Source of the DNA: Phycisphaerae bacterium
GTDB taxonomy: Bacteria > Planctomycetota > Phycisphaerae > UBA1845
Direction: 5' to 3'
Assembly (NCBI GenBank): GCA_029260165.1
Contig: JAJDDT010000102.1
Coordinates: 1-64,000, forward strand
DNA: 64,000 bases
Shown: positions 16,640 to 25,701 of the stretch, in pieces
How the letters are laid out: each line of letters begins with the position of its first letter
How positions within the stretch are numbered: position 1 is the stretch's first letter
Position numbers and translations under genes: made by a program
Notes under the pieces: generated by a model
Told to the model about the DNA's origin: nothing
Databases searched by the model: none
The model's input: the letters and a program-made list of their open reading frames with translations, nothing else

Positions 16640-17203
16640 CTACTTCGGAACAACTGGGTCGCTAATACATGTGCAAACCGCAAAAGCATTGCCGTCATCA
16701 TCGTGTATTACATCCCAACCACAAACAACGCCACTTGATTGGCAACCGTTAAAAGTGCGACATACGGGGTCACCTGACGGATAGGGGATCTCAATTCTGC
16801 AATTGATTCCCTCATGTGCAACAGGATCGGGATCACCAATGGTAAACGTAAAGACATCGCTCTTTTCGTCATAATTGAAGGCACCAACGCCGGCCACGAC
16901 AAGGTCACCATTCTTGCCAGGGTACACATAGGCGTTGATCGTGGCCACAGTGTCGCGTTCGAAGTCGCCTTTCGGGGTGACGCGGATGGTCGACGAACCG
17001 TCCTTGTTTTTCGTCATGCCCACGACACCGGCGATGTCCACCCTGCCATCCTCCCACGCGACCATCGACACGTCCTTGAATGCGGTCAGCGCCTTGGCCA
17101 GGTCATCGGCAGGCGTGGCAGCCTGTGTCGCCGCGACAAACGAACTCGAACAGATACCCACCAACGCCATGATCTTCAACCCATGATTCCTCTTCCGCAA
17201 CAT
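16640..17203 (-). CDS. Secreted protein of unknown function
   Basis: A 187-residue protein. ATG 17203 is chosen because GGGGAGAG lies 7 bases upstream; a longer frame starts at 17248. A signal peptide (MLRKRNHGLKIMALVGICSS, cleavage after ATQA) is clear. The mature part is beta-rich, and its last 40 residues contain six cysteines (NCRIEI, VCRTFNGC, VVCGWD, AVCTC) that could form disulfides. Its neighbour is the TlpA-like redox protein, which could act on those cysteines. No family recognised. Confidence 0.6.
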   Translation of the reverse strand: MLRKRNHGLKIMALVGICSSSFVAATQAATPADDLAKALTAFKDVSMVAWEDGRVDIAGVVGMTKNKDGSSTIRVTPKGDFERDTVATINAYVYPGKNGDLVVAGVGAFNYDEKSDVFTFTIGDPDPVAHEGINCRIEIPYPSGDPVCRTFNGCQSSGVVCGWDVIHDDDGNAFAVCTCISDPVVPK

Positions 17204-17273
17204 TTTTTCTCTCCCCGGCTCAAACCTCATTCCCCGTGACCCTGACAATCAGCGTCAACTCATTCAATCTTTA

Positions 17274-17288
17274 CCCCCCCCCCCCCCC
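17274..17288. repeat. Homopolymer tract of 15 C
   Basis: Fifteen consecutive C bases lie 71 bases upstream of the secreted-protein start at 17203. They read as G15 on its coding strand, in its probable promoter region. Confidence 0.9.
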
Positions 17289-17523
17289 ACGGTGTCAAAC
17301 TCCATTGGCAGAAAAAGGGAACGGGTATCGTTGTCGGACCCGGACGCGGGTGATTATTGGCTTGTTGATTGAGATTGGGATGGAACGAATTGGGACCTGC
17401 GGGAGATCAACATCCGAATCCTGTCGTGTGGCGGGTTTTGCCAGGTCGCGACGATCGGATGAGCAAGGCAGGTGCGAGCACCCTGGTGCGTGACCGTTTC
17501 GGCGGCTCGCCATTCATTGTTGT

Positions 17524-17603
17524 GGTGTCACCGCTTGTGGGTGAGGGGATCGCGAAACGACGTCAGCTTGCAATCGCGCCGCCCACAAGGGGCGACGCTA
17601 CAG
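17524..17603. repeat. Inverted pair of family A REP elements
   Basis: GTGTCACCGCTTGTGGGTGA at 17526 and the opposite-orientation CCGCCCACAAGGGGCGACGC from about 17579, a BIME-like arrangement. They lie in the 511-base gap 17204-17714, which otherwise shows only the C tract and no gene. Confidence 0.7.
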
Positions 17604-17714
17604 GATGGCATCCGCAGGATGTCACAATCGTACCGGCCGATTCTGTCACGCACCCCGAGCGGCTGCGCTGTAGTCGGTCTGGCGATGATTCGGCGGTCGG
17701 ATCATAATGGGATC

Positions 17715-19661
17715 ATGGCTGACGGCTTTTCATCTGACGCGTTGCTTCAGCGGTTTCTTATTCTGGGGACGGCGGGGCATATTGATCATGGGAAGACGTC
17801 TTTGATCAAGGCACTTACCGACACGGATACGGATCGTCTGCCCGAGGAAAAACGTCGGGGGATGACGATCGAGCTGGGGTTTGCGCATCTTTCCATCGGT
17901 GACGTCGAATTCGGGGTGGTGGATGTTCCGGGGCATGAAAAATTTATTCGCACGATGGTGGCGGGTGCGACGGGTGTGGACATCGCGTTGATTGTTGTGG
18001 CGGCGGACGATTCGGTGATGCCGCAAACGGTCGAGCATGTGGACATTCTGAAACTGATGGGGATCAGACACGCGGTGGTGGCTGTCACGAAATGCGATGT
18101 CGTTGATTCATCGATGCACGAACTCGTTGACGAGGAGGTGCGGGAGCTGTTGGCGGGCTCGGCGATGGCGGGTTCGGCGATCGTGCATGTCTCGTCCGTC
18201 ACGCGTGATGGTCTGGATGCGTTGCGGTCAGCTTTGGTGTCGGTCGCGAAGGGTGTTGAGGAAGAGACGATGGCTGGTGCGTTTCGCCTTGCGGTTGATC
18301 GGGTGTTCACGGTGCAGGGTCGCGGGACGGTGGTGACGGGATCGGTGCTGTCGGGGGAAGTTCGATCGGGCGATACGCTGGAGATATTGCCGGGAGGGGA
18401 ATCGTGTCGCATTCGCGACATGCAGTCGCACGGTGTCGCGACCGAGCAATTGCAACATGGTCAGCGGGCTGCGTTGAATCTGATTGGGGTGGGCAGGGAC
18501 GACATCGAACGCGGGCAGGAGTTGGCTACTTCGGGGTTCGTGGCGCCGTCGCGTCGGATGGATGTTTGTCTTGAGGTGCTGGGTGGCGCACCGCGTGCGA
18601 TCAAGCCCTATTCGCGGGTTCGGATTTGCATGGGAACGCATGACGTGACCGCGCGGGTTGTGCCGTTGCAGCCTGGCGCGATCGAGCCTGGTTCGTCACG
18701 GTTCGTTCAGTTTCGGACGCGCGAGCGGTTTCTGTCCGTCTATGGGCAGCGGTTTATCGTTCGCGAGGAGAATGATTCGCGAACGATTGGCGGTGGGGTC
18801 GTGCTGCGGCCTGTGGGCAGGCGATGGTCGCGTGACGCGAAAATCGAGGAAGACGCGTTGGAGATGTTTCGGAGCGGGGATGGACCGCGTCGCGTCGAGC
18901 AGGTGATGATTGAATCCGGTTTTGACCGGCCGTCGCCATTGCAACTGTCAGCCCGGACGGGGCTTGGTGAGGACATCGTTGAAGAAATGGTGGCGACGAT
19001 GTCGCGTGAGCAGAGATGGATCACGGTGCCCGGCTGGAATCAACCGATTCACCCGTCGGTGATGGCTGGCGCTTCGGATCGCGCGCACCGTTGGCTGGCG
19101 AGGTTTCACGATCGGCGTCCGGACGAGCCTGGGTGTGCGGTGGATGCGTTCGTGGGTTGGCTTGATCGAAAAACGAGCGCCGGTCTGGGTCGGTCGATGC
19201 TGGTATTGTTGTTGAAGAGCAAGTCGATTGTGGTTCGTGGTCGATATGTTTGTGCGGCTGAGTTCGCCCCGTCGATGTCGTCGCAGGATCAGAAAGTTTA
19301 CGACGCGATGATGAGTGCGTTTCGGGACGGTGGATATCAACCACCGGGTTTGGCGGATGTGGCGAAACAGGCAAACGCTGATGTGAAACGTGTGCGGAAA
19401 CTGGTGAAAATCGCTGTTTCGTATGGTGATCTGGTGGAAATCGACGGGGCGATCTTTCTTGCGACCGAGCACGAAAACAAGATGCGGCAGATGGTATCGG
19501 ATATGATTGAGCAAGCGGGTGGCGCGACGGTGTCGGAGATTCGTGAGCGGTTGAACTCGAGTCGCAAGTTTGTGGTGCCGTTGTTGGAACATCTGGATCG
19601 GGTGAAATTTACGGTGCGACAGGGTGACAAACGGGTGTTGGTTGAAGGAGCGTGCACATGA
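17715..19661 (+). CDS. selB: Selenocysteine-specific translation elongation factor SelB
   Basis: A 648-residue GTPase that brings Sec-tRNA to UGA codons with a SECIS element. The GTPase motifs are GHIDHGKTSL (about 18-27), the switch region RRGMTIELGFAHL, DVPGHEKFIRT (about 73) and TKCDVVD (about 125). EF-Tu-like domains 2 and 3 follow (FTVQGRGTVVTGSVLSGE, FVQFRTRERFLSVYGQRFIV). From about 400 residues onward come the winged-helix repeats that bind SECIS RNA, ending in SRKFVVPLLEHLDRVKF. ATG 17715 places GHIDHGK at the usual distance from the N-terminus. It overlaps selA by 4 bases. Confidence 0.95.
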   Translation: MADGFSSDALLQRFLILGTAGHIDHGKTSLIKALTDTDTDRLPEEKRRGMTIELGFAHLSIGDVEFGVVDVPGHEKFIRTMVAGATGVDIALIVVAADDSVMPQTVEHVDILKLMGIRHAVVAVTKCDVVDSSMHELVDEEVRELLAGSAMAGSAIVHVSSVTRDGLDALRSALVSVAKGVEEETMAGAFRLAVDRVFTVQGRGTVVTGSVLSGEVRSGDTLEILPGGESCRIRDMQSHGVATEQLQHGQRAALNLIGVGRDDIERGQELATSGFVAPSRRMDVCLEVLGGAPRAIKPYSRVRICMGTHDVTARVVPLQPGAIEPGSSRFVQFRTRERFLSVYGQRFIVREENDSRTIGGGVVLRPVGRRWSRDAKIEEDALEMFRSGDGPRRVEQVMIESGFDRPSPLQLSARTGLGEDIVEEMVATMSREQRWITVPGWNQPIHPSVMAGASDRAHRWLARFHDRRPDEPGCAVDAFVGWLDRKTSAGLGRSMLVLLLKSKSIVVRGRYVCAAEFAPSMSSQDQKVYDAMMSAFRDGGYQPPGLADVAKQANADVKRVRKLVKIAVSYGDLVEIDGAIFLATEHENKMRQMVSDMIEQAGGATVSEIRERLNSSRKFVVPLLEHLDRVKFTVRQGDKRVLVEGACT

Positions 19662-21079
19662 CGCCTGAGCAGACGGATATGTTGCGGTCACTGCCGGCGG
19701 TTGGCGAGTTGCTGGTGGACGCGACCGTGGTGACGTGGTGTGAATCGCATTCGCGGACGCTGGTGGTTGAATCTCTGCGTCGGGCGATCGATGAAGCGCG
19801 CGAGCTGGTGATGGCGAACGGTTCGTCAGTGCCATGCGTTGACACTAAAACCATACTGGAAGCGGCGCAGCAATACCTGGCCTGCGCGTCGAAGCCTTCG
19901 TTGCGGCGGGTGATCAACGCGACGGGGATTGTGATTCACACGGGTCTGGGTCGGGCACCGTTGTGTGATGAGGCGGTGACTGCGTTGGCTGATGCGGGGG
20001 GGGGTTATTGCAATATCGAGTTGGATCTGGAGACGGGCGGGCGTGGTAAGCGAACGTCGCATGTGCGCGAGTGGCTTTGTCGCATGACGGGTGCTGAGGC
20101 GGCGACGGTGGTGAACAACAACGCGGCTGCGATGGTGTTGACGTTGCGTGCGTTGTGTGCGGATCGTGAGGTGGTGGTTTCGCGGGGGCAACTGGTTGAG
20201 ATTGGCGGGTCGTTTCGGATGCCGGACATCATGACAGCGGCGGGTTGTCGGTTGCGCGAGGTTGGAACGACGAACCGGACGCGGATCGGGGATTTTGAGG
20301 GTGCGGTGACCGATGCGACGGCTGCGTTTTTGCGGGTCCATCACAGCAATTTCAAGATCGTCGGTTTTACGGAGGAACCCACGGTGGCGGAGATGGCGGA
20401 GGCGGCGCACGCTCTCGGGTTGCTGGCGATCGATGATGTGGGAAGTGGTGCGATTTTCGATCATGCGACGCTGGGGTTGCCGGATGAGCCGACGGTGCCT
20501 GCGTCGATCGAGGCGGGGATGGACGTGGTCTGTTTTTCGGGTGACAAATTGTTGGGCGGTCCGCAGGCGGGGCTGATCGTGGGGCGGGCGGATTTGATTT
20601 CGCGGATTGAATCGCATCCGTTGATGCGGACGTATCGGGTGGACAAGCTGGTGTTGCTCGCGTTGGAAGCGACGCTGCGGCGGTTTGTGGATCGTGGGAC
20701 GGCGAGGGCGAGCGTTCCGGTGCTGCGGATGCTGACGATGCCGATGGCGGAGCTGCGCGAGCGGGCGAATCGGTTGCGGGATTTGCTGTCGGCGACGGTG
20801 CCGGGTGAGCGGTTCGAGGTGGCAGGCGACGAAACGTTCAGCGGTGGGGGTGCGTTGCCGGGGCAGGCGTTGGAGACGGTTGTCGTGCGTTGGCGACCGG
20901 CGAATCTGTCGGCGGGTGAGGCGGTGAAACGATTGCGGGGTGGTGATCCGGCGGTGGTTGCCCGTATCAGCGAGGATCGAATCCTGTTCGATATCCGCAC
21001 GGTCCGGCCGGAGATTTTTGCAACACTGGTAACGTCCGTTGCGGCTGCTGCGGTTGATCTGAATACGAACGCAACCTGA
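19658..21079 (+). CDS. selA: L-seryl-tRNA(Sec) selenium transferase
   Basis: A 473-residue PLP enzyme that converts Ser-tRNA(Sec) to Sec-tRNA(Sec) with selenophosphate. Diagnostic blocks are RRVINATGIVIHTGLGRAPL (about 90-110), NNNAAAMVLTLRAL, GGSFRMPDIM, DVGSGAIFD and the PLP-lysine segment FSGDKLLGGPQAG (about residue 290). ATG 19658 overlaps the selB stop (ATGA), with GAAGGAG upstream; a GTG two codons earlier is the alternative. selA and selB form one operon. No tRNA-Sec or selD is in the window. Confidence 0.95.
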   Translation: MTPEQTDMLRSLPAVGELLVDATVVTWCESHSRTLVVESLRRAIDEARELVMANGSSVPCVDTKTILEAAQQYLACASKPSLRRVINATGIVIHTGLGRAPLCDEAVTALADAGGGYCNIELDLETGGRGKRTSHVREWLCRMTGAEAATVVNNNAAAMVLTLRALCADREVVVSRGQLVEIGGSFRMPDIMTAAGCRLREVGTTNRTRIGDFEGAVTDATAAFLRVHHSNFKIVGFTEEPTVAEMAEAAHALGLLAIDDVGSGAIFDHATLGLPDEPTVPASIEAGMDVVCFSGDKLLGGPQAGLIVGRADLISRIESHPLMRTYRVDKLVLLALEATLRRFVDRGTARASVPVLRMLTMPMAELRERANRLRDLLSATVPGERFEVAGDETFSGGGALPGQALETVVVRWRPANLSAGEAVKRLRGGDPAVVARISEDRILFDIRTVRPEIFATLVTSVAAAAVDLNTNAT

Positions 21080-21093
21080 TCTGCGCAAGAAGC

Positions 21094-21128
21094 GACCCCC
21101 TGCGTGGGGGGTCGGTGCCTCTGCTTTT
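21094..21128 (+). terminator. Terminator after selA
   Basis: GACCCCC (21094-21100) pairs with GGGGGTC (21107-21113) around a short loop. A less regular stretch with CTTTTTG follows at about 21123. Placed between the convergent selA and PEP-CTERM genes. Confidence 0.7.
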
Positions 21129-21154
21129 TGAATGTCGATGAGCGTCTGTCGCGG

Positions 21155-21913
21155 TTATCGACGACGTCGGGCCAGACCAACCAGGCCACACATCATGAGC
21201 AAACCCGTTGTCGGCTCGGGGACGAAAACGAGATTGTCGATGGCGGCTGATCCTTCGATTTCGATCTCGAGGGTGGCGATATCGGCCAGGTCAAACCCGG
21301 ACTGGTCGGTTACATCGCTGAAAAGCCCGGCGATGTTGGGTGATTCCTGCTCTGCGCCACCGAAATCGACGGTCGTCATTCCGATGTCGCCGTTCATGAT
21401 GTCACCGGTGAAGTTGTGGCCAAGGTAGATCCTTCGCGTGCGGTTCATGCTGTCGGTAAGTGTGAAGGCGACGGTTGTGCCGAGATCGATGTCGAGCACG
21501 TCGATGGATTGCAGTTCGACGGCGAAGTTTGCGGGGGCAAAATCAAAGGACATGATCCCGCCGAGACTGGAATCGTTGGGCGTGTCGAAGACGCCCGATA
21601 CGGTCTGGGTGGCTGCATTATTGGACTGGAGGATGAGGATATTGCCTGTGTCGAGCAGCAAATCCGAGTCGCCCGTCGCCGCATTCGGGCCGGCTGGGGT
21701 GGAGTCAAAAATCGCGGACCCGAGATTGGGGCCTGATGATGACAGATTGAAGACGTTTCCAAAGGCAGCCGGCGTATTGACGGCTGCACCGTTGGTCAGC
21801 GGCGTTGCAAAATCGTCGCTGAAATCAAACGTGACTGTTTCGGCTGTCGCCAAAGCAGGACCCATCGCCAGAAAAGCGATTACGGAACAGCAGATGCATG
21901 AGAGACGCAACAT
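21155..21913 (-). CDS. PEP-CTERM sorting-domain exported protein
   Basis: A 252-residue protein. ATG 21913 follows AGGAGGAG; the frame continues upstream to 21964. It has a signal peptide (MLRLSCICCSVIAFLAMGPA, cleavage after ATA), a beta-rich body (TVTFDFSDDFATPL, VELQSIDVLDIDLG), and the terminal signature VPEPTTGLLMMCGLVGLARR, that is PEP motif, hydrophobic segment and Arg cluster. Such proteins are processed by an exosortase and are linked to extracellular polysaccharide or the cell surface in planctomycetes. The body resembles lectin-like exported domains; its ligand is unknown. Confidence 0.85.
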   Translation of the reverse strand: MLRLSCICCSVIAFLAMGPALATAETVTFDFSDDFATPLTNGAAVNTPAAFGNVFNLSSSGPNLGSAIFDSTPAGPNAATGDSDLLLDTGNILILQSNNAATQTVSGVFDTPNDSSLGGIMSFDFAPANFAVELQSIDVLDIDLGTTVAFTLTDSMNRTRRIYLGHNFTGDIMNGDIGMTTVDFGGAEQESPNIAGLFSDVTDQSGFDLADIATLEIEIEGSAAIDNLVFVPEPTTGLLMMCGLVGLARRRR

Positions 21914-22268
21914 TTCCTTCAACTCCTCCTGGATAACACTGCCGCGAGCGACAGCGCCGCACAACCGATTCGGTGGCTGGTTTCACAGCCAACCACACCG
22001 GGCGTACAGAAAAACCCCCAACTGGTTCAGTACCCAAGCCACGAAAATACGTTCGCAGAACGCACCCGAAGCCTCTGTGTCTCTCTCTCGTGATTACGAC
22101 GATCGTGCAGAACACACGCAGTCCCTATCGCATAGTTTATGTCTTTTGGGCATCGCGGGTCAAGTGTTTTCGCGGGGCAGATACGGAAACTGAGGTGAAA
22201 ACGGGTCGGATTTGTGGGGTTTGTACGGTTTGCGACGAATTTGCCGCTGCGGGCTGCCTGGTTTCGTG

Positions 22269-23417
22269 TTATTCGGACGTTCCGGGGGGTGGTTTGAGGC
22301 TGAGCAGGTTTGTGAGATGTTCCTGAATCCTGTCGGCTGCCCATTGATGGCCTTTGCGATTCCAGTGAAAGTCGTGGTTGAAGTACAAATCGGGGTGATC
22401 GCGTTTCATGTCGTTGAGCCTCAGCGTGGTGACGTTGTTCGCTTCGAGAACGCTGTCGACGGTGTGTGCCTGTTCGGGCGTGAAATCGATGGTCATCACG
22501 ATCAGGGGGAGGTCTTTTTCCCGGGCGGTTGATACGAATTCCTGCAACAGCCTTGTTGTCAGTTCGTGCGATTTTCGCCGTCGCTCGTTCACCTCGGCGT
22601 CGGTCAGTTCGTGTTTTCCGTGACCGCCGGGTCTGACGGAGATGTTGAGAAACGTCCTCGCGTAGTTGAACAGGTAGGAATTTTCGAGCAGTGATTTTCC
22701 CGGTATCGCGTTGAACAGCGCGGTGATCGTCTTTAGTCCCTGATAGGCGGGTCCGCGCTTGAGCTGTCCGCTTTCGTCGAGGTCGAACAGCGTGCTGCGC
22801 ATGTTGTCGTCGGGATCGTTTTTGTACATTTGCAGCAGAATGACATCCGGGTCGAGTTTCAATCCGCGATCCTGCAGGTAGATCAGTTGGTTCCCTGTGC
22901 CCCACCCAACGACACCGGCGTTGAGCAGCTCGTATTTGGCAACGCCACGCGGTTCTGATGACGTTGGTTTGGCTTCGTTCAGTCTGCGTTGCAATTGTTG
23001 GATAAAGGTCTCGTCGCGTTCGACGCCGCGTCCGAAGGTGAACGAGTCGCCGATGCACAGAATGCGCACCACGCCGTCGGGTTTGGGTGTGACGACTTCC
23101 GGTCCGCGCATGCCGAGGCTGTTGGTTTGAATCATCGTGACGTATTCAGAAGATCGTCGGGTGCAGTCGAGGTTTGGCTTCAGTTCAAACCCAAGCGTTT
23201 CGGAGAATCTGACCAGGGCGGGACCGACCTGGATCGGGGGATTCATGATCCTTACTGCGACTTCCAGGACCAATAGCGCGATCAGGGTTGTGCCGCCGAC
23301 CAGGATCAACCTGAACAACCATCGACGGCGTGTGTTGGTGGACAGGTTGTCGCCGGCCTGTTCGACGTTTGATTCGGGCGTGTTTTCCGGTGCGTTTTCG
23401 TTCGCCTGTGCGGTCAT
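22269..23417 (-). CDS. Membrane-anchored SGNH/GDSL hydrolase
   Basis: A 382-residue protein. After an acidic N-terminus, one membrane segment (WLFRLILVGGTTLIALLVLE, about 35-55) is followed by an SGNH hydrolase domain: block I GDSFTFGRG (about 125), a probable oxyanion region NAGVVGWGTGNQ, and the terminal Asp-His pair in NHDFHWNRKGHQ (about 350). ATG 23417 begins one base after the stop of the glycosyltransferase gene, so the two are co-transcribed. Probably acts on acyl or acetyl groups of a surface glycan or glycolipid. A clear relative lies at 27249. Confidence 0.8.
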   Translation of the reverse strand: MTAQANENAPENTPESNVEQAGDNLSTNTRRRWLFRLILVGGTTLIALLVLEVAVRIMNPPIQVGPALVRFSETLGFELKPNLDCTRRSSEYVTMIQTNSLGMRGPEVVTPKPDGVVRILCIGDSFTFGRGVERDETFIQQLQRRLNEAKPTSSEPRGVAKYELLNAGVVGWGTGNQLIYLQDRGLKLDPDVILLQMYKNDPDDNMRSTLFDLDESGQLKRGPAYQGLKTITALFNAIPGKSLLENSYLFNYARTFLNISVRPGGHGKHELTDAEVNERRRKSHELTTRLLQEFVSTAREKDLPLIVMTIDFTPEQAHTVDSVLEANNVTTLRLNDMKRDHPDLYFNHDFHWNRKGHQWAADRIQEHLTNLLSLKPPPGTSE

Positions 23418-23418
23418 G

Positions 23419-24882
23419 CTATCTGCTCGTCGTTCGTTTCCGATCCGGGTCGTAATAATACACCCGAACGGACGAAAAAGGCTGAAGAACGCGGCAGTCA
23501 AACTGGGCTTTCCATTCGGCTGACTCATTGATCCACCCTGCCACGCGTCCGCGAACGGCGTCTTCAACCTCGACTGCGATCCAGACAGGGACGTCGTATT
23601 CAGCCAGTTTTTCCGGTGTGGGGGGCGTGATGCCGACATCCGGGTCCTGGAGATAGTATTGTCCTATTCGTGCGTTGTGGCAGACGACGCGATCGCCTGG
23701 TTTTTTTCTGTTTTCGTCGATGTATCGAAACGCATCGCGCCAACGCGCATGGAATCCCCGGCCTTCGGTGTAGTATCCGAAGTTGAAAAACATCATCGAC
23801 GCAGCCAGCAGGAGCATCGGCGAGATGGCCATCAGTCTGCCGAATCTCGGTCGCAGGACATCATAAACGCGTTCGATGCCCAAGGCTGACAGCGCCAACC
23901 ATCCGAAGAGGCAGATGAACCCGTATCTCAAACCGACATACATGCGCATCGACACGATGGCGAAGGCGAGCATCGGAACGACTGCGGCGGCGGCCAGGAA
24001 AATCGTTCGTCTCGTGTGATCCGTACGCAGCGCCCAGGCGGAGATGGTGGAAAAGGCGGCGGTCACAGGCCCGATGAAAAACACGGTGCCGAGGATGAAC
24101 GGTATCGGTGTCTGGTATTGAGAGTTGACGAATTTTTTCAGGTCGGATTTGACGTCGTAATCACTGCGCAGGACGTACAAGCATCCCAGGACGACCAGCG
24201 TGCCTGCGACCCACCCGAACCATCCCAGTTTGATTGGCTTGAGGCGAGCGTTTCCGATCAGCCAGTCGACGGCCAGTACACAACAGATGACCAATCCGGT
24301 TGGCTGGGAAAGAAACGTCAACCCAATCGCCACCATAGACCCCGCGAACCAGCGTCGTGACGATCGCTCGGTCGCGGTGAAATACCAGATGAGTGCCAAT
24401 TGGTAAAAGAGGAACTGCTGCGTATAGAACCGTGCAGCCTGCGACCAGAAGATATGGTACGGCGCGATGGCGAGCAGCATCGCACAAATGCCAGCCGCGC
24501 GACCCCCGAGCATTCGTCGCGACACAATCCCCAGGATGGGGATCGAAAGCGCACCGATCAGCGCGGAAGGCCAGCGGGTGGACCATTCGGTCACGCCCAG
24601 TTCCTGCCATAATTCGGGATGCTCGACGTTGAGTTCGGGTGGTTCTGCACCGGCGAGTGACAGCCCGATGGCGGTCGGCAGGTATCCGAACACCTTGGAC
24701 TTGTGCATCCCGCCCGGGTCGCAGCAGACGCGGACCGTGTTCAGCTCGTCCACCCAGAAGCTGGCTTTGGTCAGGTGATAACCGCGCAGACCGAAGGCGA
24801 CGATGGTTGCCAGGGACAACCAAACCCAGAATTCCAGCGAATCTCTGCCTCGCTCCGCATCAATAATCTGACGCACGAACAA
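23419..24882 (-). CDS. Membrane glycosyltransferase, GT-C/ArnT-PMT type
   Basis: A 487-residue multi-pass protein with about ten membrane segments. The first periplasmic loop has the GT39/ArnT-type acidic motif ASFWVDELNTV (about 40-50), followed by STRWPSALIGALSIP and GRAAGICAMLLAIAPYHIFWSQAARFYT, typical of dolichyl- or polyprenyl-phosphate sugar-dependent transferases. The C-terminal 90 residues form a soluble domain. It is the first gene of an operon with the SGNH hydrolase. The sugar and acceptor cannot be told from the sequence. Confidence 0.82.
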   Translation of the reverse strand: MFVRQIIDAERGRDSLEFWVWLSLATIVAFGLRGYHLTKASFWVDELNTVRVCCDPGGMHKSKVFGYLPTAIGLSLAGAEPPELNVEHPELWQELGVTEWSTRWPSALIGALSIPILGIVSRRMLGGRAAGICAMLLAIAPYHIFWSQAARFYTQQFLFYQLALIWYFTATERSSRRWFAGSMVAIGLTFLSQPTGLVICCVLAVDWLIGNARLKPIKLGWFGWVAGTLVVLGCLYVLRSDYDVKSDLKKFVNSQYQTPIPFILGTVFFIGPVTAAFSTISAWALRTDHTRRTIFLAAAAVVPMLAFAIVSMRMYVGLRYGFICLFGWLALSALGIERVYDVLRPRFGRLMAISPMLLLAASMMFFNFGYYTEGRGFHARWRDAFRYIDENRKKPGDRVVCHNARIGQYYLQDPDVGITPPTPEKLAEYDVPVWIAVEVEDAVRGRVAGWINESAEWKAQFDCRVLQPFSSVRVYYYDPDRKRTTSR

Positions 24883-25128
24883 ACTCCAACGATCCCGCCA
24901 TCATGCCATCCCTCGTTGAAAAACCCAACGTCGGAACCGTATCAGGAATCTCTGTCCCGGCAATCGGGCAATCCTCTCCATCTGGTATCGAACCGGGCGG
25001 ACAGTCAACTCCACCCTCAGCCCGCAATATTCGATAATGACAGGGATGGCGGGAGATCGACGGGATTGCGATCCACATGCTGGTCCCATTCGCCGATTTG
25101 CCCCACAATGGCCTGCCAGAGGTGTGAT

Positions 25129-25701
25129 ATGTCGTCTCCTGTCGCCCATACATCGCTGATTCTGCTGCTTTGGCCCGGTTTGCGCGCCAGATTTCAGAAC
25201 GACATTTCCCGTCCCCGGCGGGTGCTATTGGCGATCGCAGTACTGGCAGCCCTGATGGGTCCTGATTTTGATCTTGTCATCGGACTGTTCGTCGACGCGC
25301 CGCTGGCCACCTACCACAATGGCGGCACGCACAGCTTCGTCGGTATTCTCGCGGGTGGTATCGTCTTCGCCGTCATCGCCCGCATGATCGTCCCACTGCC
25401 GATGGGTCCGTTGCTGGTCGTCGGAACGCTCGCTATCGCCTCCCACATCCTGATCGATTTTTTCACCTACGGTCGCGGATTGCAGCTTCTCTGGCCTCTG
25501 TCGCAGGAACGAATCGAAGCTCCGTTTGTCCTGTTTCGCGGGGTCCGCCACTCAAGCGACGTCACCATCGGCACGCACCTGCTCAACCTGCTCAGCGACG
25601 TACTCTTCGCATTCGCAGTCTGGATCGTGTCCGGTTGGGTGCGACACCGACACACAGCGAATCCGCCCCTCCCGATCGACGAAACGGGTCAATCCGGCTG
25701 A
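25129..25701 (+). CDS. Membrane-bound metal-dependent hydrolase-like protein, DUF457
   Basis: A 190-residue multi-pass protein with the DUF457/YdjM-type pattern: LMGPDFDLVIGLFVD (metal-binding DFD region, about 40-50), YHNGGTHSFVGILAG (His residues, about 66), and ASHILIDFFTYGRGLQLLWP (about 105-120), then a final membrane segment. ATG 25129 follows GAGGTG; a longer frame begins at 24703 but overlaps the glycosyltransferase gene. Its 3' end overlaps the convergent acyl-CoA dehydrogenase gene by 13 bases. Its substrate is unknown. Confidence 0.75.
   Translation: MSSPVAHTSLILLLWPGLRARFQNDISRPRRVLLAIAVLAALMGPDFDLVIGLFVDAPLATYHNGGTHSFVGILAGGIVFAVIARMIVPLPMGPLLVVGTLAIASHILIDFFTYGRGLQLLWPLSQERIEAPFVLFRGVRHSSDVTIGTHLLNLLSDVLFAFAVWIVSGWVRHRHTANPPLPIDETGQSG

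Noticed and set aside
19826-21088. Open minus-strand frame of about 420 codons
   Set aside because: Antisense to selA; Arg/His-rich translation typical of the complement of a GC-rich gene.
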